Shown here: positions 41,177 to 51,900 of the stretch, piece after piece
How the letters are laid out: each line of letters begins with the position of its first letter
Numbering within the stretch: position 1 is the first letter of the stretch
The notes under the pieces: model-generated
The model's input: only the letters and a program-made list of their open reading frames with translations
What the model was told of the DNA's origin: nothing
Databases searched by the model: none
Assembly: GCA_946408345.1 (NCBI GenBank)
Contig: CAMJRR010000018.1
Span: 1 to 52,455 of the forward strand
Reading direction: 5' to 3'
Source of the DNA: an uncultured Bacteroidales bacterium
GTDB taxonomy: Bacteria; Bacteroidota; Bacteroidia; Bacteroidales; F082
Length of the DNA: 52,455 nt
Translations under genes and position numbers: made by a program

Positions 41177-41430
41177 TTGCCCCGCGTTTCGACGGCAAGT
41201 TGAAGGTTATCCTATATGGCTCTTACGCGAAAGGCTCGGCCAATCCGTGGAGCGACATTGATGTTGCAGTTATCGTTCCCAAAATAAATGATGAGGAATG
41301 GCTGCAACAGTCGGTAATCCTCGTTCGTGAGGGACATGCGGTGACTAGTCTTATAGAGCCCGTCCTTCTGGAAGACCATGAGGACAGCATTCTCTTTGAT
41401 GATGTTATGCGGACAGGTATTGCTGTATAA
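41110..41430 (+). CDS. Minimal nucleotidyltransferase (MNT), antitoxin-type partner
   Basis: This 106-aa protein has a nucleotidyltransferase core: the GS motif G37-S38 (YGSYAKGSAN) followed by D49 and D51 (SDIDVAVIV), the metal-binding pair of the pol-beta superfamily. The size is that of a minimal MNT without extra domains. In HEPN/MNT toxin-antitoxin pairs it neutralises the HEPN protein, in known cases by adding AMP or by binding. It overlaps the HEPN gene and is its obvious partner. Confidence 0.88.
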   Translation: MDTPRILSLDEALQLVRRYKQLIAPRFDGKLKVILYGSYAKGSANPWSDIDVAVIVPKINDEEWLQQSVILVREGHAVTSLIEPVLLEDHEDSILFDDVMRTGIAV

Positions 41431-41540
41431 AATCATAGTGTAATATATCATACCAACCACCCAAAGTCTAACCAAACAAAACAGAAAATGAATACAGCGC
41501 ATTGAGCGTAACAACGAAAAACGGCATATTAAAACAATAG

Positions 41541-41672
41541 CGTTAGCTTAACGGCTTGTGCTTTGGAAACTACCACCCATAACACATCTCAGGCTTATAA
41601 GTTGATGCTCACGTGTTTCACGTGGGCTTTACTTGTTAGTTGAGATGTAAGGCTGTGGTAGGCCTCCAAAGC
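41541..41672. ncRNA. Candidate structured RNA element upstream of the BspA-type gene
   Basis: Nested pairings were read directly. The outer helix is GCTTTGGA (41560-41567) with TCCAAAGC (41665-41672). The second is CTACCAC (41570-41576) with GTGGTAG (41655-41661). The third is ACATCTCA (41584-41591) with TGAGATGT (41641-41648). The apical hairpin is GCTCACGTG-TTT-CACGTGGGC (41607-41627). A small hairpin CGTTA-GCT-TAACG precedes it (41541-41553). All helices stack into one long rod. The strand is uncertain because G-T pairs are few. It occupies most of the 333-bp gap; no protein was found there. It may be a small RNA, an mRNA leader or a palindromic repeat. Confidence 0.55.
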
Positions 41673-41763
41673 CGACTAAATATAGTAAAGCCTTCGTTTT
41701 TATTGCCTGCTCAGGGAAAAAGATAAAAAGTAAGAAAACACAAACGGTTTAATCTATAATACT

Positions 41764-44700
41764 ATGAATGAAAGAATTATACAATTAAGAAGAGCAGCCA
41801 AGGTTGTCCTGTTCGTCTTGTTGCTGAGTATAGCAGGAATGACGAAAGCGCAAACCGAGAACATTACATTCGCCGATGCCATCGTGAAAGCCTATTGCGT
41901 GGCCAATTGGGACACTGACGGCGATGGTGAACTGAACCAAGCCGAAGCCGCCGCCGTGACGAGCTTAGATGGTGTGTTTATGTTTGATGGAGATATAACC
42001 TCCTTCAACGAACTGCAGTTCTTCACAAGCTTGACCTCCTTTGGCGAGGATGAGTTTAACTCTTGTACCAGTCTCGCTACCATCACCATTCCCAATTCAG
42101 TTACTTCCATAGGGAATTATGCATTTTCTGATTGTAGCAGCCTGACCTTGATGACCTCGTATGCTTGCACGCCTCCCGCCTTGGGCAACGATGTTTTCTA
42201 TAATGTGCCCTCCGCTGTGGTTCTCAATGTGCCTTGCCACACTCCTGCATTGTATCAGGCAGCTGACGGATGGAACGACTTCTCCAATTACGAGGAGTTT
42301 GAATATGGTCTATGCCCTATTCCTTTTGCAGATGACAATGTGAAAGCTATTTGTGTGGCCCATTGGGACACCAACGAAGACGGCGAATTGAGTTATGGCG
42401 AAGCCGCCGCTGTGACCAACTTGGGCACCTATTTCAAAAGCACCGCCATCACCGCGTTTGATGAACTTGAATACTTCACAAGTTTGACCTCTTTACCCAA
42501 TACGGCATTCTACGGTTGCACAAGCCTTGCCTCTATAGCTATACCTGCTTCGGTCTCGGCATTAGGCAATGGCTCTTTTTACAATTGTACCAGCTTGGCC
42601 ACGATGACCGTATATGCCGAAACGCCCCCAACAGTGGGAACCAATGCGTTTAAGAATGTACCAACCAGTATGGTAGTTAATGTTCCTTGCGGAACTATTG
42701 AGGCATACCAAAATGCTAATGGCTGGAGCGGGTTCACTAACATTCAGCAATCTGGAGCATGTCCCATCGTTTTTGCTGATGCCAATGTGAAAGCCCTCTG
42801 TGTGACCAACTGGGATACCAATGGCGATGGCGAATTGAGTTATGTTGAGGCTGCTGCCGTGACTGATCTTGGCGAGGTGTTTAAAAACAAAAACAACATA
42901 ACCGGTTTTGACGAATTGCAATATTTCACGGGATTGAGTTCTGTAGGATATCAGGCATTTTATCAATGCAGTGGTTTAACTTCGATAATAATCCCAAATT
43001 CCGTGACCTCCATCGGTGGATATGCGTTTGGGTATTGCACAGATTTGACCTCTATTGAGATTCCGAATTCCGTGATCTCTCTCGTCAGCACTGCGTTTAA
43101 TTATTGTAGCGGTTTGGAGCAAATCGAGGTGGCTTCCGACAACGCCTACTATGATTCCCGAGAAAATAGCAATGCCATCATTTTAACTAATAATAACACA
43201 TTGGTGGCAGGTTGTAAGAACACGGTCATTCCGAATTCTGTAACTTCCATTGGTAGCCGTGCGTTTTATGGTTGCATCGGTTTAACTTCAATAGAAATCC
43301 CAAATTCTGTGACTTCCATTGGAGGTTTAGCTTTCGGACATTGCTCAGGATTAGTCTCTATTATCATTCCAAATTCTGTATCATATATAGGATTAACTCA
43401 ACCCTTTGATGGTTGTTCTAGTTTAGAGCAAATTATCGTCGATTCAGGGAATCAAGTATATGACTCTCGCGAGAACTGCAACGCAATTATCAAAACGAGC
43501 ACCAACGAATTAATCACGGGCTGTAAAAATACGTTAATTCCGAATACTACTGTTGTCATTGGTGGCTTTGCATTTGATTATTGCACAGGTCTGACCTCGA
43601 TTGAAATCCCAAATTCCGTGATCTCCATCAATGGCTCTGCGTTTTATTATTGCACAGGCCTGACCTCGATTGAACTCTCGAATTCCCTGACCTCCATCGG
43701 TAACTTTGCGTTTTCTGGTTGCACTGGTTTAACCTCGGTTGAACTCCCAAATTCCCTGACCTCCATTGGTGACCATGCGTTTTCTGGTTGCACTGGTTTA
43801 ACCTCGGTTGAATTCCCAAATTCCTTGACCTCCATCGGTCCCTCTGCGTTTTATTATTGCACAGGCCTGACTTCGATTGAACTCTCGAATTCCCTGACTA
43901 CCATCGGGAACAGTGCGTTTTCTAGTTGCACTGGTTTAACCTCGGTTGTATTACCGAATTCCCTGACCTCCATCGGTAACTATGCGTTTTCTATTTGCAC
44001 AAGCTTGACTTCAATGACCGTTTTGGCAAACAATCCACCTGCTTTGGGAGGGGATTATGTTTTTTACAATGTCAACAAATCCATCCCCGTGTATGTGCCT
44101 TGCACTTCAATGTTAGCCTATCAGGATGCCTCTGGTTGGAACGAGTTTACCAATTATTTGCCAGTGAGCGAATGTGAACCTGGCGAAATCACGGCCACGG
44201 CCAATCCTGCAGAAGGCGGCGTGGTGTCAGGATCGGGTTTCTATGAAGGTGGAGCCATTTGCACCCTTACCGCTGCGGCTAATACAGGCTATGCCTTCGT
44301 CGACTGGACGAAAGATGGTGAAGTGGTTTCTAATTCAAATATTTACAGTTTCAATGTAGCGGGAGACGCCTCATTCGTGGCCAATTTCATTGAAATACCG
44401 CCTGCGCCAGTCATTGCTGAGTATTATCCCGAACCTAATGAACCAAATTGCCCTAATGTTAAGGTGAATTGGACTCCAGTTTCGTCTGAGGCCCAAATCG
44501 GAGAAGGCACTTTGACCTTCGGCTACTTCCCATTCTACACTTATTATAACTACAGCATTGCCGAGAATCTATATCTTGCTTTCGAACTTGAAGAAGTAGG
44601 TTTTACTTCTTCTCCAATGACGAGCCTGAGTTGGTATGCTACCTATGCTCCAGGTTATGCACAACAAGGCATCAGCATTTGGATGGCCAATGTGAGCGAT

Positions 44701-45762
44701 ACGGAACTTACTACCACTTCCCATACCGTGAGCGGAATGACCCTTGTCTATACGGGTGCAATGACTCCCGAAATAGGTTGGAACGAGTTTGTCTTCAACG
44801 AAGGTACCTTTGTTTGGGACGGTGTGAGTAATGTGCTCATCTACTGCCAACGTAACAACGGTGCTTGGAATAGCACCGTGAATTGGCAGGCCGGTAATGT
44901 CGGTTTTAACGCTTCTTCATATAACTACACAGACTATTATCCTTATAACGCTAACGAGACAAACACAATGTACATTAGCACCACGCGTCCGAATATCATC
45001 ATGAAGGGAGAAGGAGGAATCTCTTACAACCTCTACCGCGCCAACTGCGACGGCTCCGATGCCCAACTGATTGCCGAAAACCTGAATGATACACAATACA
45101 TCGATGAAACTTGGTGGCAGCTTGAGAATAACAGCTACAAATACGGTGTCAGCGTCGCAGATTCCACCAACACGGACATTTTCTGGTCGAACTGCATTGA
45201 GAAACAAGGGGATGTGGCAGTCCAAACCATCACCCTTTCCTCAGGCACCAACTGGTTCTCGACCTACGTTGAAATCACTTTGGACGACCTGAAGGCAGCC
45301 TTGGAGACTGCCACGCCCAACACGGCCATCACCGTCCAGTCTCAGACGCAGAACACCTCATACAACCCGAACAACCACCGTTGGACGGGAAGGTTGACTG
45401 CGCTTGACTTGTCGAAGATGTACAAGATTACAGTGGCTGCCAGCTGCGAGATTACCCTGTCAGGAATGCTCATCAATCCGGCCAATCATCCTGTGACCAT
45501 CAGCACCGGCTCTAACTGGATAGCCTTCCCGATCGACGAGAACATGACCCCCACAGAGGCCTTCGCCGGATTTGCGGTCAATGGCGACGTGTTGCAGTCG
45601 CAGACCAACAACGCGAATTACCGCAACAACAGATGGGTGGGGCAGGTGAACACGCTGGAGCCAGGCAAGGGCTACATCTATCGGTCGAGTGAATCGGACG
45701 ATAGGATCTTTGTTTTCCCACAAGGGCGAGCCAATCAGGGCTTGCCGAGTGGCCTGCGATGA
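41764..45762 (+). CDS. BspA-type leucine-rich repeat surface protein with EF-hand-like motifs
   Basis: This 1332-aa protein has a signal peptide (KVVLFVLLLSIAGMTKAQ). Three segments of the type VKAYCVANWDTDGDGELNQA each contain a calcium-loop-like DxDxDGE starting at residues 50, 202 and 351. LRR_5 repeats (IPNSVTSIGNYAFSDCSSL) fill the rest up to about residue 790. An InlB B-repeat follows (about 806-875), then a beta module (about 895-1080) related to the 'PSYSYY' modules of the next gene, and two W-rich modules (about 1153-1318). I do not see a clear T9SS sorting domain at the end (ANQGLPSGLR), so export to the surface is less certain than for the other giants. BspA proteins bind host or microbial surfaces. 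Confidence 0.85.
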   Translation: MNERIIQLRRAAKVVLFVLLLSIAGMTKAQTENITFADAIVKAYCVANWDTDGDGELNQAEAAAVTSLDGVFMFDGDITSFNELQFFTSLTSFGEDEFNSCTSLATITIPNSVTSIGNYAFSDCSSLTLMTSYACTPPALGNDVFYNVPSAVVLNVPCHTPALYQAADGWNDFSNYEEFEYGLCPIPFADDNVKAICVAHWDTNEDGELSYGEAAAVTNLGTYFKSTAITAFDELEYFTSLTSLPNTAFYGCTSLASIAIPASVSALGNGSFYNCTSLATMTVYAETPPTVGTNAFKNVPTSMVVNVPCGTIEAYQNANGWSGFTNIQQSGACPIVFADANVKALCVTNWDTNGDGELSYVEAAAVTDLGEVFKNKNNITGFDELQYFTGLSSVGYQAFYQCSGLTSIIIPNSVTSIGGYAFGYCTDLTSIEIPNSVISLVSTAFNYCSGLEQIEVASDNAYYDSRENSNAIILTNNNTLVAGCKNTVIPNSVTSIGSRAFYGCIGLTSIEIPNSVTSIGGLAFGHCSGLVSIIIPNSVSYIGLTQPFDGCSSLEQIIVDSGNQVYDSRENCNAIIKTSTNELITGCKNTLIPNTTVVIGGFAFDYCTGLTSIEIPNSVISINGSAFYYCTGLTSIELSNSLTSIGNFAFSGCTGLTSVELPNSLTSIGDHAFSGCTGLTSVEFPNSLTSIGPSAFYYCTGLTSIELSNSLTTIGNSAFSSCTGLTSVVLPNSLTSIGNYAFSICTSLTSMTVLANNPPALGGDYVFYNVNKSIPVYVPCTSMLAYQDASGWNEFTNYLPVSECEPGEITATANPAEGGVVSGSGFYEGGAICTLTAAANTGYAFVDWTKDGEVVSNSNIYSFNVAGDASFVANFIEIPPAPVIAEYYPEPNEPNCPNVKVNWTPVSSEAQIGEGTLTFGYFPFYTYYNYSIAENLYLAFELEEVGFTSSPMTSLSWYATYAPGYAQQGISIWMANVSDTELTTTSHTVSGMTLVYTGAMTPEIGWNEFVFNEGTFVWDGVSNVLIYCQRNNGAWNSTVNWQAGNVGFNASSYNYTDYYPYNANETNTMYISTTRPNIIMKGEGGISYNLYRANCDGSDAQLIAENLNDTQYIDETWWQLENNSYKYGVSVADSTNTDIFWSNCIEKQGDVAVQTITLSSGTNWFSTYVEITLDDLKAALETATPNTAITVQSQTQNTSYNPNNHRWTGRLTALDLSKMYKITVAASCEITLSGMLINPANHPVTISTGSNWIAFPIDENMTPTEAFAGFAVNGDVLQSQTNNANYRNNRWVGQVNTLEPGKGYIYRSSESDDRIFVFPQGRANQGLPSGLR
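43585..43995 (+). repeat. Tandem 69-bp LRR-coding repeats
   Basis: About six 23-codon units are strongly alike in DNA (TGCACTGGTTTAACCTCGGT, then TGACCTCCATCGGTAAC), encoding TGLTSVELPNSLTSIG and variants. Their similarity is higher than between other LRR units of the gene, so they arose recently and can change in number without breaking the frame. Confidence 0.75.
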
Positions 45763-45789
45763 GCTCGTTCTACGTCAGAAAAACGACCT

Positions 45790-45850
45790 TTGCCCCGTTA
45801 CGACTGGGGCAAATAAAAAAGAGGGCGACTGATTTAGTCCCCCTCTTTTT
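45790..45850 (+). terminator. Two consecutive terminator-type hairpins
   Basis: The first is TTGCCCC (45790-45796) with GGGGCAA (45806-45812). The second is AAAAGAGGG (45817-45825) with CCCTCTTTT (45841-45849), extended by GACT/AGTC and followed by a T-run. It lies 28 bp after the BspA-type gene. Confidence 0.85.
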
Positions 45851-45911
45851 TTGTCGTTTTGCGTCATCCTAAAGTAGCATTTTCAGCAACATACAAAAAA
45901 ACAGAAAATGC

Positions 45912-45942
45912 TTTGATTTTTTATTTTTCGTCTTTAATTTTG
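45912..45942 (+). promoter_or_regulatory. Promoter of the right-edge LRR gene
   Basis: TTTG at 45912-45915 and TAATTTTG at 45935-45942 are 19 bp apart, the ideal Bacteroidota spacing. The start codon lies 47 bp downstream. This is the best-formed promoter in the window. Confidence 0.75.
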
Positions 45943-45989
45943 AAGCGTCTTTTTTTCGACAATTACAAACCAACAAAAAACAACATGCT

Positions 45990-48900
45990 ATGAAAAGATT
46001 TCTATTACACCGAAAAGGAGTTTTCGCCCTCCTCCTTGCTCTCTTCCTAGGCATTGGAACGGCGTATGCGTTCGATTTCTCGGCCACCTGTTCCACAGGG
46101 CAGACATTGTACTACAACATCACCAGTACCAACAACCATTATGTGGAGATAACTTTTCCAGGAACCACTAATGATTGGTGGGGTGAATACACTAAGCCCA
46201 TAGGGAATATCGTTTTGCCTTCTACGGTATCTTATGACGGAGTTACTTATACGGTGACAGCCATCAGTTGGTATGCCTTTTATGAATGCACGGATCTCAC
46301 GGGTAGTCTGACCATACCGAATACCGTAGGTTTTATTGGCTATGGAGCTTTCATGTGGTGCAGCGGCTTCAATGGCACTTTGACTCTCAGCAATGCATTG
46401 ACTGTGATACAAGGTCGGGCTTTCATTGGCTGCACAGGTCTCACAGGTGCGTTAACCATTCCGACTTCTGTGCTCACTATAGGTAATGAAGCTTTTAGAG
46501 GTTGCCCTGGTTTCACGGGCAGTCTGACCATACCGGATTCAGTGACTGAGATAGGCAATAATGCTTTTTGTGATTGTACAGGATTCACAGGCACGCTGAC
46601 CATCGGTACTTCCGTGGCTTCAATAGGCCAAAGTGCTTTCAAGAACTGCAATGGTTTCACTCAAGTGAAATACAACGCCGTCAATTGTGCCAATGTCACT
46701 TCTGCTGCCATGCCTTTTGAAAACTGTAGTGGCACGCTCACTATCGGCAACACTGTGCAAAGGATTCCTTCCTATATGTTTTATGAAGCCGACGTTCTTT
46801 ATGGCTCGCTGACCATTCCCAATTCCGTAATCACTGTAGGTGCTTGTGCTTTTGCTGGTTGCGATGGATTTACTGGCTCTTTGACCATCGGCAATTCCGT
46901 GACTACAATTGAATTTGGAGGTTTCGGTTGGTGCCCTAACTTTACGGGCAGGTTGACCTTAGGCTCTTCCTTGACCACTATTGGTGATCAAGCTTTTTAT
47001 GCAGATGAAGGCTTTACAGGCCCCATAACCATTCCAAATTCCGTGACCACCATCGGAAGCACTGCATTCAAAAACTGTATCGGTTTCACTGGCTCATTGA
47101 CCATCGGTACATCTGTGGCTTCAATAGGCATGGGTGCTTTCCAAAGTTGCATTGGTATCACGCAAGTGAACTACAATGCCATCAACTGCGCTGATGTCAC
47201 CTCGACGGACAAGCCTTTTGAGAATTGCGGAGGCACGCTCATCATAGGTGATCAAGTGCAAAAAATCCCTGCACAAATGTTCCGTCAATGCGAATATTTC
47301 ACGGGTCCGTTGACCATTCCGAATTCCGTTACCACAATCGGCAGTAATGCTTTTGTTAACTGCTTCGGCCTCACAAGTTTGACTCTTGGTAATTCCGTGA
47401 CTACGATAGGCAGTGGCGCTTTTGGTAATTGCGATAACATAACGGGCAGCCTGACCATCCCCAATTCCGTGACTACTATCGGTGCGTCCGCATTTCAATA
47501 CCTCGGGTTAACAGGTTCGCTGACCATCGGGTACGGCGTGACTTCTATGGGCAATTACGCTTTTTCTGGTTGTTCCAGTCTCTCATCAATGATGGTATAC
47601 CCCGAGACACCACCCACCTTGGGCTCGAACGCTTTCCAAAATGTGCCTAAGACCATTCCGGTGAAAGTTCCTTGTGGCAAAGTGAACACCTATCAGAACG
47701 CCTCGGGCTGGAATGAGTTCACCAATATTCAGGAGTTTTGCGACCCCTTGACCTACGAAATTAATCCCGATGGTGTTTCCGTCACCGTGACAGGCCATGT
47801 GGATGGCACTAATGCCACAGGTGAGCTTTTCATTCCCGAGACCAAGGTTATTGAAGGCATCACATTCACTGTGACCGCAATTGGCAACGATGCTTTCAGC
47901 AATTGCTCTGGATTGACTAGTAGCCTGATCATACCCAACACCGTAACCTCGATTGGCGATTTTGCCTTCAGTGAGTGCACGGGTCTGACGGGTAGCTTGA
48001 TTCTTCCTAACACTTTAACCTATATTGGAGCATACGCTTTCCAGGCTTGCCCTGGCTTCACAGGCGACCTGACACTACCCAATACGCTGACCACACTTGG
48101 CAATGGAGCTTTCTACTTATGCAACGGCTTCAACGGCAACTTGACTTTGCCTAACTCCATCACCGCTATTGGCAAGGACACATTTGCTTCTTGTAAGTTT
48201 ATAGGATCGCTCACCATCCCCAATACCGTGACAAGCATCGGCAATTACGCTTTCCATCTGTGTACTGGCTTCACCGGTTCGCTCACCATCCCCAATTCCG
48301 TGACCTCTATTGGCTATTTAGCTTTCTATGGTTGCTCTGGCTTCGATGGCACGCTGACCATTGGTACTTCCGTAGCTTCAATGGGACGAAGTGCTTTCAA
48401 AGATAGTGGCTTCATGCATATCAATTACAATGCAGTCAATTGCGCTGGTTACGACCAGTATGAAGATGTTCAACCTTTTCAAGGTATGAATGCCACCCTC
48501 TCCATTGGTAGTACCGTGCAGACCATCCCGCAATTAATGTTTAGTAGTTGCACTGGTTTCACAGGTACACTGACCATTCCGACATCCGTAACCACAATTG
48601 GATACGGTGCTTTTTATGAATGTTCAGGTTTCACAGGATCACTGAATATTCCGAGCTCAGTGACCTTGATAGATGGAAACGCTTTCTATAGTTGTACTGG
48701 ATTTGATGGCACTTTGACCCTCCCGATTTCTTTGACTACGATAGCGGATGGTACTTTCCGTAATTGTAGTGGCTTCACCGGTTCGTTGACAATCCCAGAT
48801 AGGGTGACTTCTATAGGAGAAGATGCTTTTCTAGGTTGTGAAAGCTTTACGGGTTATTTGCATATAGGCAATTCCGTGACCACGATCGGAGCTTATGCTT

Positions 48901-51900
48901 TTGATAATTGCATCGGATTTATTGGCTCTCTTACCATTCCGGAATCTGTGACAGAGATAGGTCCAGCTGCTTTTCAGGATTGCAGCGGCTTTAATGGCAG
49001 ATTGTTCATACTTGGCCCAGTGACCTCGATAGAACATCATACTTTCAATTATTGCAGTAGCCTCACGGGTTCGCTGACCCTTCCGAATACTGTGACAGAG
49101 ATTGGTGAATTGGCTTTCAATCATTGCAACCAATTGACGGAAATCACAGCCCTTCCTGAAACACCACCCATTTTGGGCGCAAACGCGTTCCAGTATGTGC
49201 CAACAGGCATCCCCGTGTACGTTCCTTGCGGTTCCCTTAGCGCCTATCAATCTGCTTCAGGCTGGAACGAGTTCACCAATATGCAATGCTTGCCATGGAC
49301 GGTGACCCTTTCGACCAATCCGTGGGAAGGAGGCACTGTGAACGGTGCAGGCACCTATGCAAATGGAGCCTCATGCACCGTTTCAGCCACCCCGAACGAC
49401 AACTACCTTTTCATGCATTGGAGAAACAACGGAGAAGTGGTCAGTTGCAACGCTAGTTATAGCTTTTATGTATATGAAGACACCGAGCTTGAGGCAGTGT
49501 TCATGTCACAGGACAATGCTGGTACCATCATCGGCAGTGGCGAGATTACCGAACTTACTCTTCCCAGCTATTCATACTACAAATACGGCTTGTCGCAACA
49601 GATTTATACTGCCAGCGAATTGGGTGGGAGCTTCACCATCAACAGCATTTCCTTCTTCAATGCTGGAAATGAAGAGACCCGACGCTACGATGTGTACCTT
49701 GTCCACACCAGCAAGTCGTCTTTCAGCAGCGGCACTGATTGGATTCCTGTCTATCAGGCTGACTGTGTTTATTCAGGCCTCGTAACCATGAGGAAAGGCA
49801 TGTGGACCACCATCGTTTTGGACACGCCTTTCAACTATAATGGCACTTCCAACTTGGCCCTCATCATGGATGATAACACTAACGATTTTACTGATTCACC
49901 CCACATGGCTTGTCGCGTGTATAATGCCCCTCTGAGCAATCAAGCCATACGTGTTTACAGCGACAACACCAATTACGCTGCCAACAATCCCTCATCATAC
50001 ACTGGTACGCGCCTGTCGGTGAAGAACCAGATCATGTTCAATAGGCCCGTGTATACCATCACCGCTACCCCGAATAATGCGTCGATGGGAACAGTGACTG
50101 GAGCTGGACAATATGGTTACGGCGACTTGTGCCAACTGAAGGCCACGGCCAATTCGGGTCATACTTTCTTGGATTGGATGAGAAACGATGGTGTGGCAGT
50201 TACGGATGAAGCGGAATATGAGTTCATTGTGACAGGAGACAGGACACTGAGGGCGAATTTCTTTGAAGGTACCGATGTCTGCAACCTCACGCTTATCCTT
50301 GGAGACTATGATTACTATTGGGGCGGCAATTATCTGGAAGTGCATTTTGGGAACGGAATGAGCCACCTGTTTGGTGTATTGAATGGCGAGCCGACTGCCT
50401 CCTTCACGCTTCCATTTGTCAACGGAAGTCATGTCGAATTGAACATGCAGATTGGAACATTCTCTGACCAATACCACTTCGAGGTGCGCTATGCCAATGG
50501 CAATTTGGCATGCACAAGTGATGCCGTTATCGGTGAATCTTCCTACGAGTTTGACTTGGATTGCGATGAAATGCCTGCCAATTGGGCTTATCTTGGCGAT
50601 GGAGACAATATATCTGATGTTTTTCTGCCCAGCTATTCGTATTATAATTATGGGTTGTCACAACAAATCTACACCGCTGACGAGATTGGTTCGGCAGGCA
50701 ACATCACCAGCATCGCCTTCTATAACCAAGGAGAGAACAACACGAAGACCCGTACATACGACATCTATCTGATGCCGACCAATAAATTTGAGTTTTTCAG
50801 CAATACCGACTGGATTAACCTATCGGAAGAGGATAAGGTATTCAGTGGCGATGTGACTATGACTACCAACGAATGGACATTCATCACCTTTGACAAACCG
50901 TTTGTCTACGATGGTACTTCCAACCTCGTTCTCGTCATGGATGACAACTCTGGTAATTATACGAATGCTCCCCACATGGCTTGTCGGGTTTATCAAACCG
51001 GTCTCGACCAAGCTATACGTGTTTACAGTGATGGCACTAACTACGACCCGTTTGCTCCCACGAGCTACAGTGGAACCGTCATGGATATGAAGAACCAGGT
51101 CTACTTTGGTTTTGCAAATATCGACTGCTGGCCTCCTGCGAATTTGACCGCCACCGACATCTCTACCAATTCGGCCACCCTCCACTGGGAGGGCTATCAG
51201 GACAGCTACAACGTACGCTACAGAGTTGCTCCTCCTTTCTATGAAGATTTCGAAGATGAGGAATCGTTTTATGCCGACTGGACCTTCATAAGCATGAATA
51301 ATGCAAATGACATCGGAGGGGATGGCTATTCCGCCGGACTCTCTCGCGATGCTGCACACAGCGGCGTGTATGGCTTTAGGTTCTCCTCTTACCACACTAC
51401 GGCAACGGGTGAAGATTACAACCAATACCTGATTTCTCCCAAGTTGACTGTGACAGGTGACTTGAATTTCTACTTTATGAAATACAATACCTCCTCTGAA
51501 AGCTTGTATGTGGGTTATTCCACCACAGGAAATGATTTAGATGACTTCACTTGGACCGAAGATCTTGTTCCCACCACATCATGGCAGGAATATACGCAAA
51601 CGCTTCCTTCCAATGTGAAATACATCGCCTTCCATTACTATGGCAACTATACTTTCCATGTCTATTTGGACGACATCACCATCGGTGGCAATGGTATTCC
51701 GATGGGCGATTGGGTCAATTTGGACAACATTGCCGGCACCACGACTGAAATCACCGGCCTCGATCCCTCAACCAATTACGTATGGCAGGTGCAGGGCAAC
51801 AACACCAGCTGTAACGATGACGGTACCACTCGGTGGAGCAAAAAGGCCACCTTCATCACCCAATGCGATGCTATCATTGTCGATGCAGAGAACCCGTTCA

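Noticed and set aside
45600..45762. T9SS sorting domain at the end of the 1332-aa protein
   Set aside because: The end is a W-rich module followed by NQGLPSGLR; no PNP motif or typical sorting strands are present.
49345..49785. 146-aa frame, and others at 50452-50772 and 51640-52047, within the right-edge gene
   Set aside because: They are in other frames than the continuous 2155-codon LRR gene, which explains the region fully.
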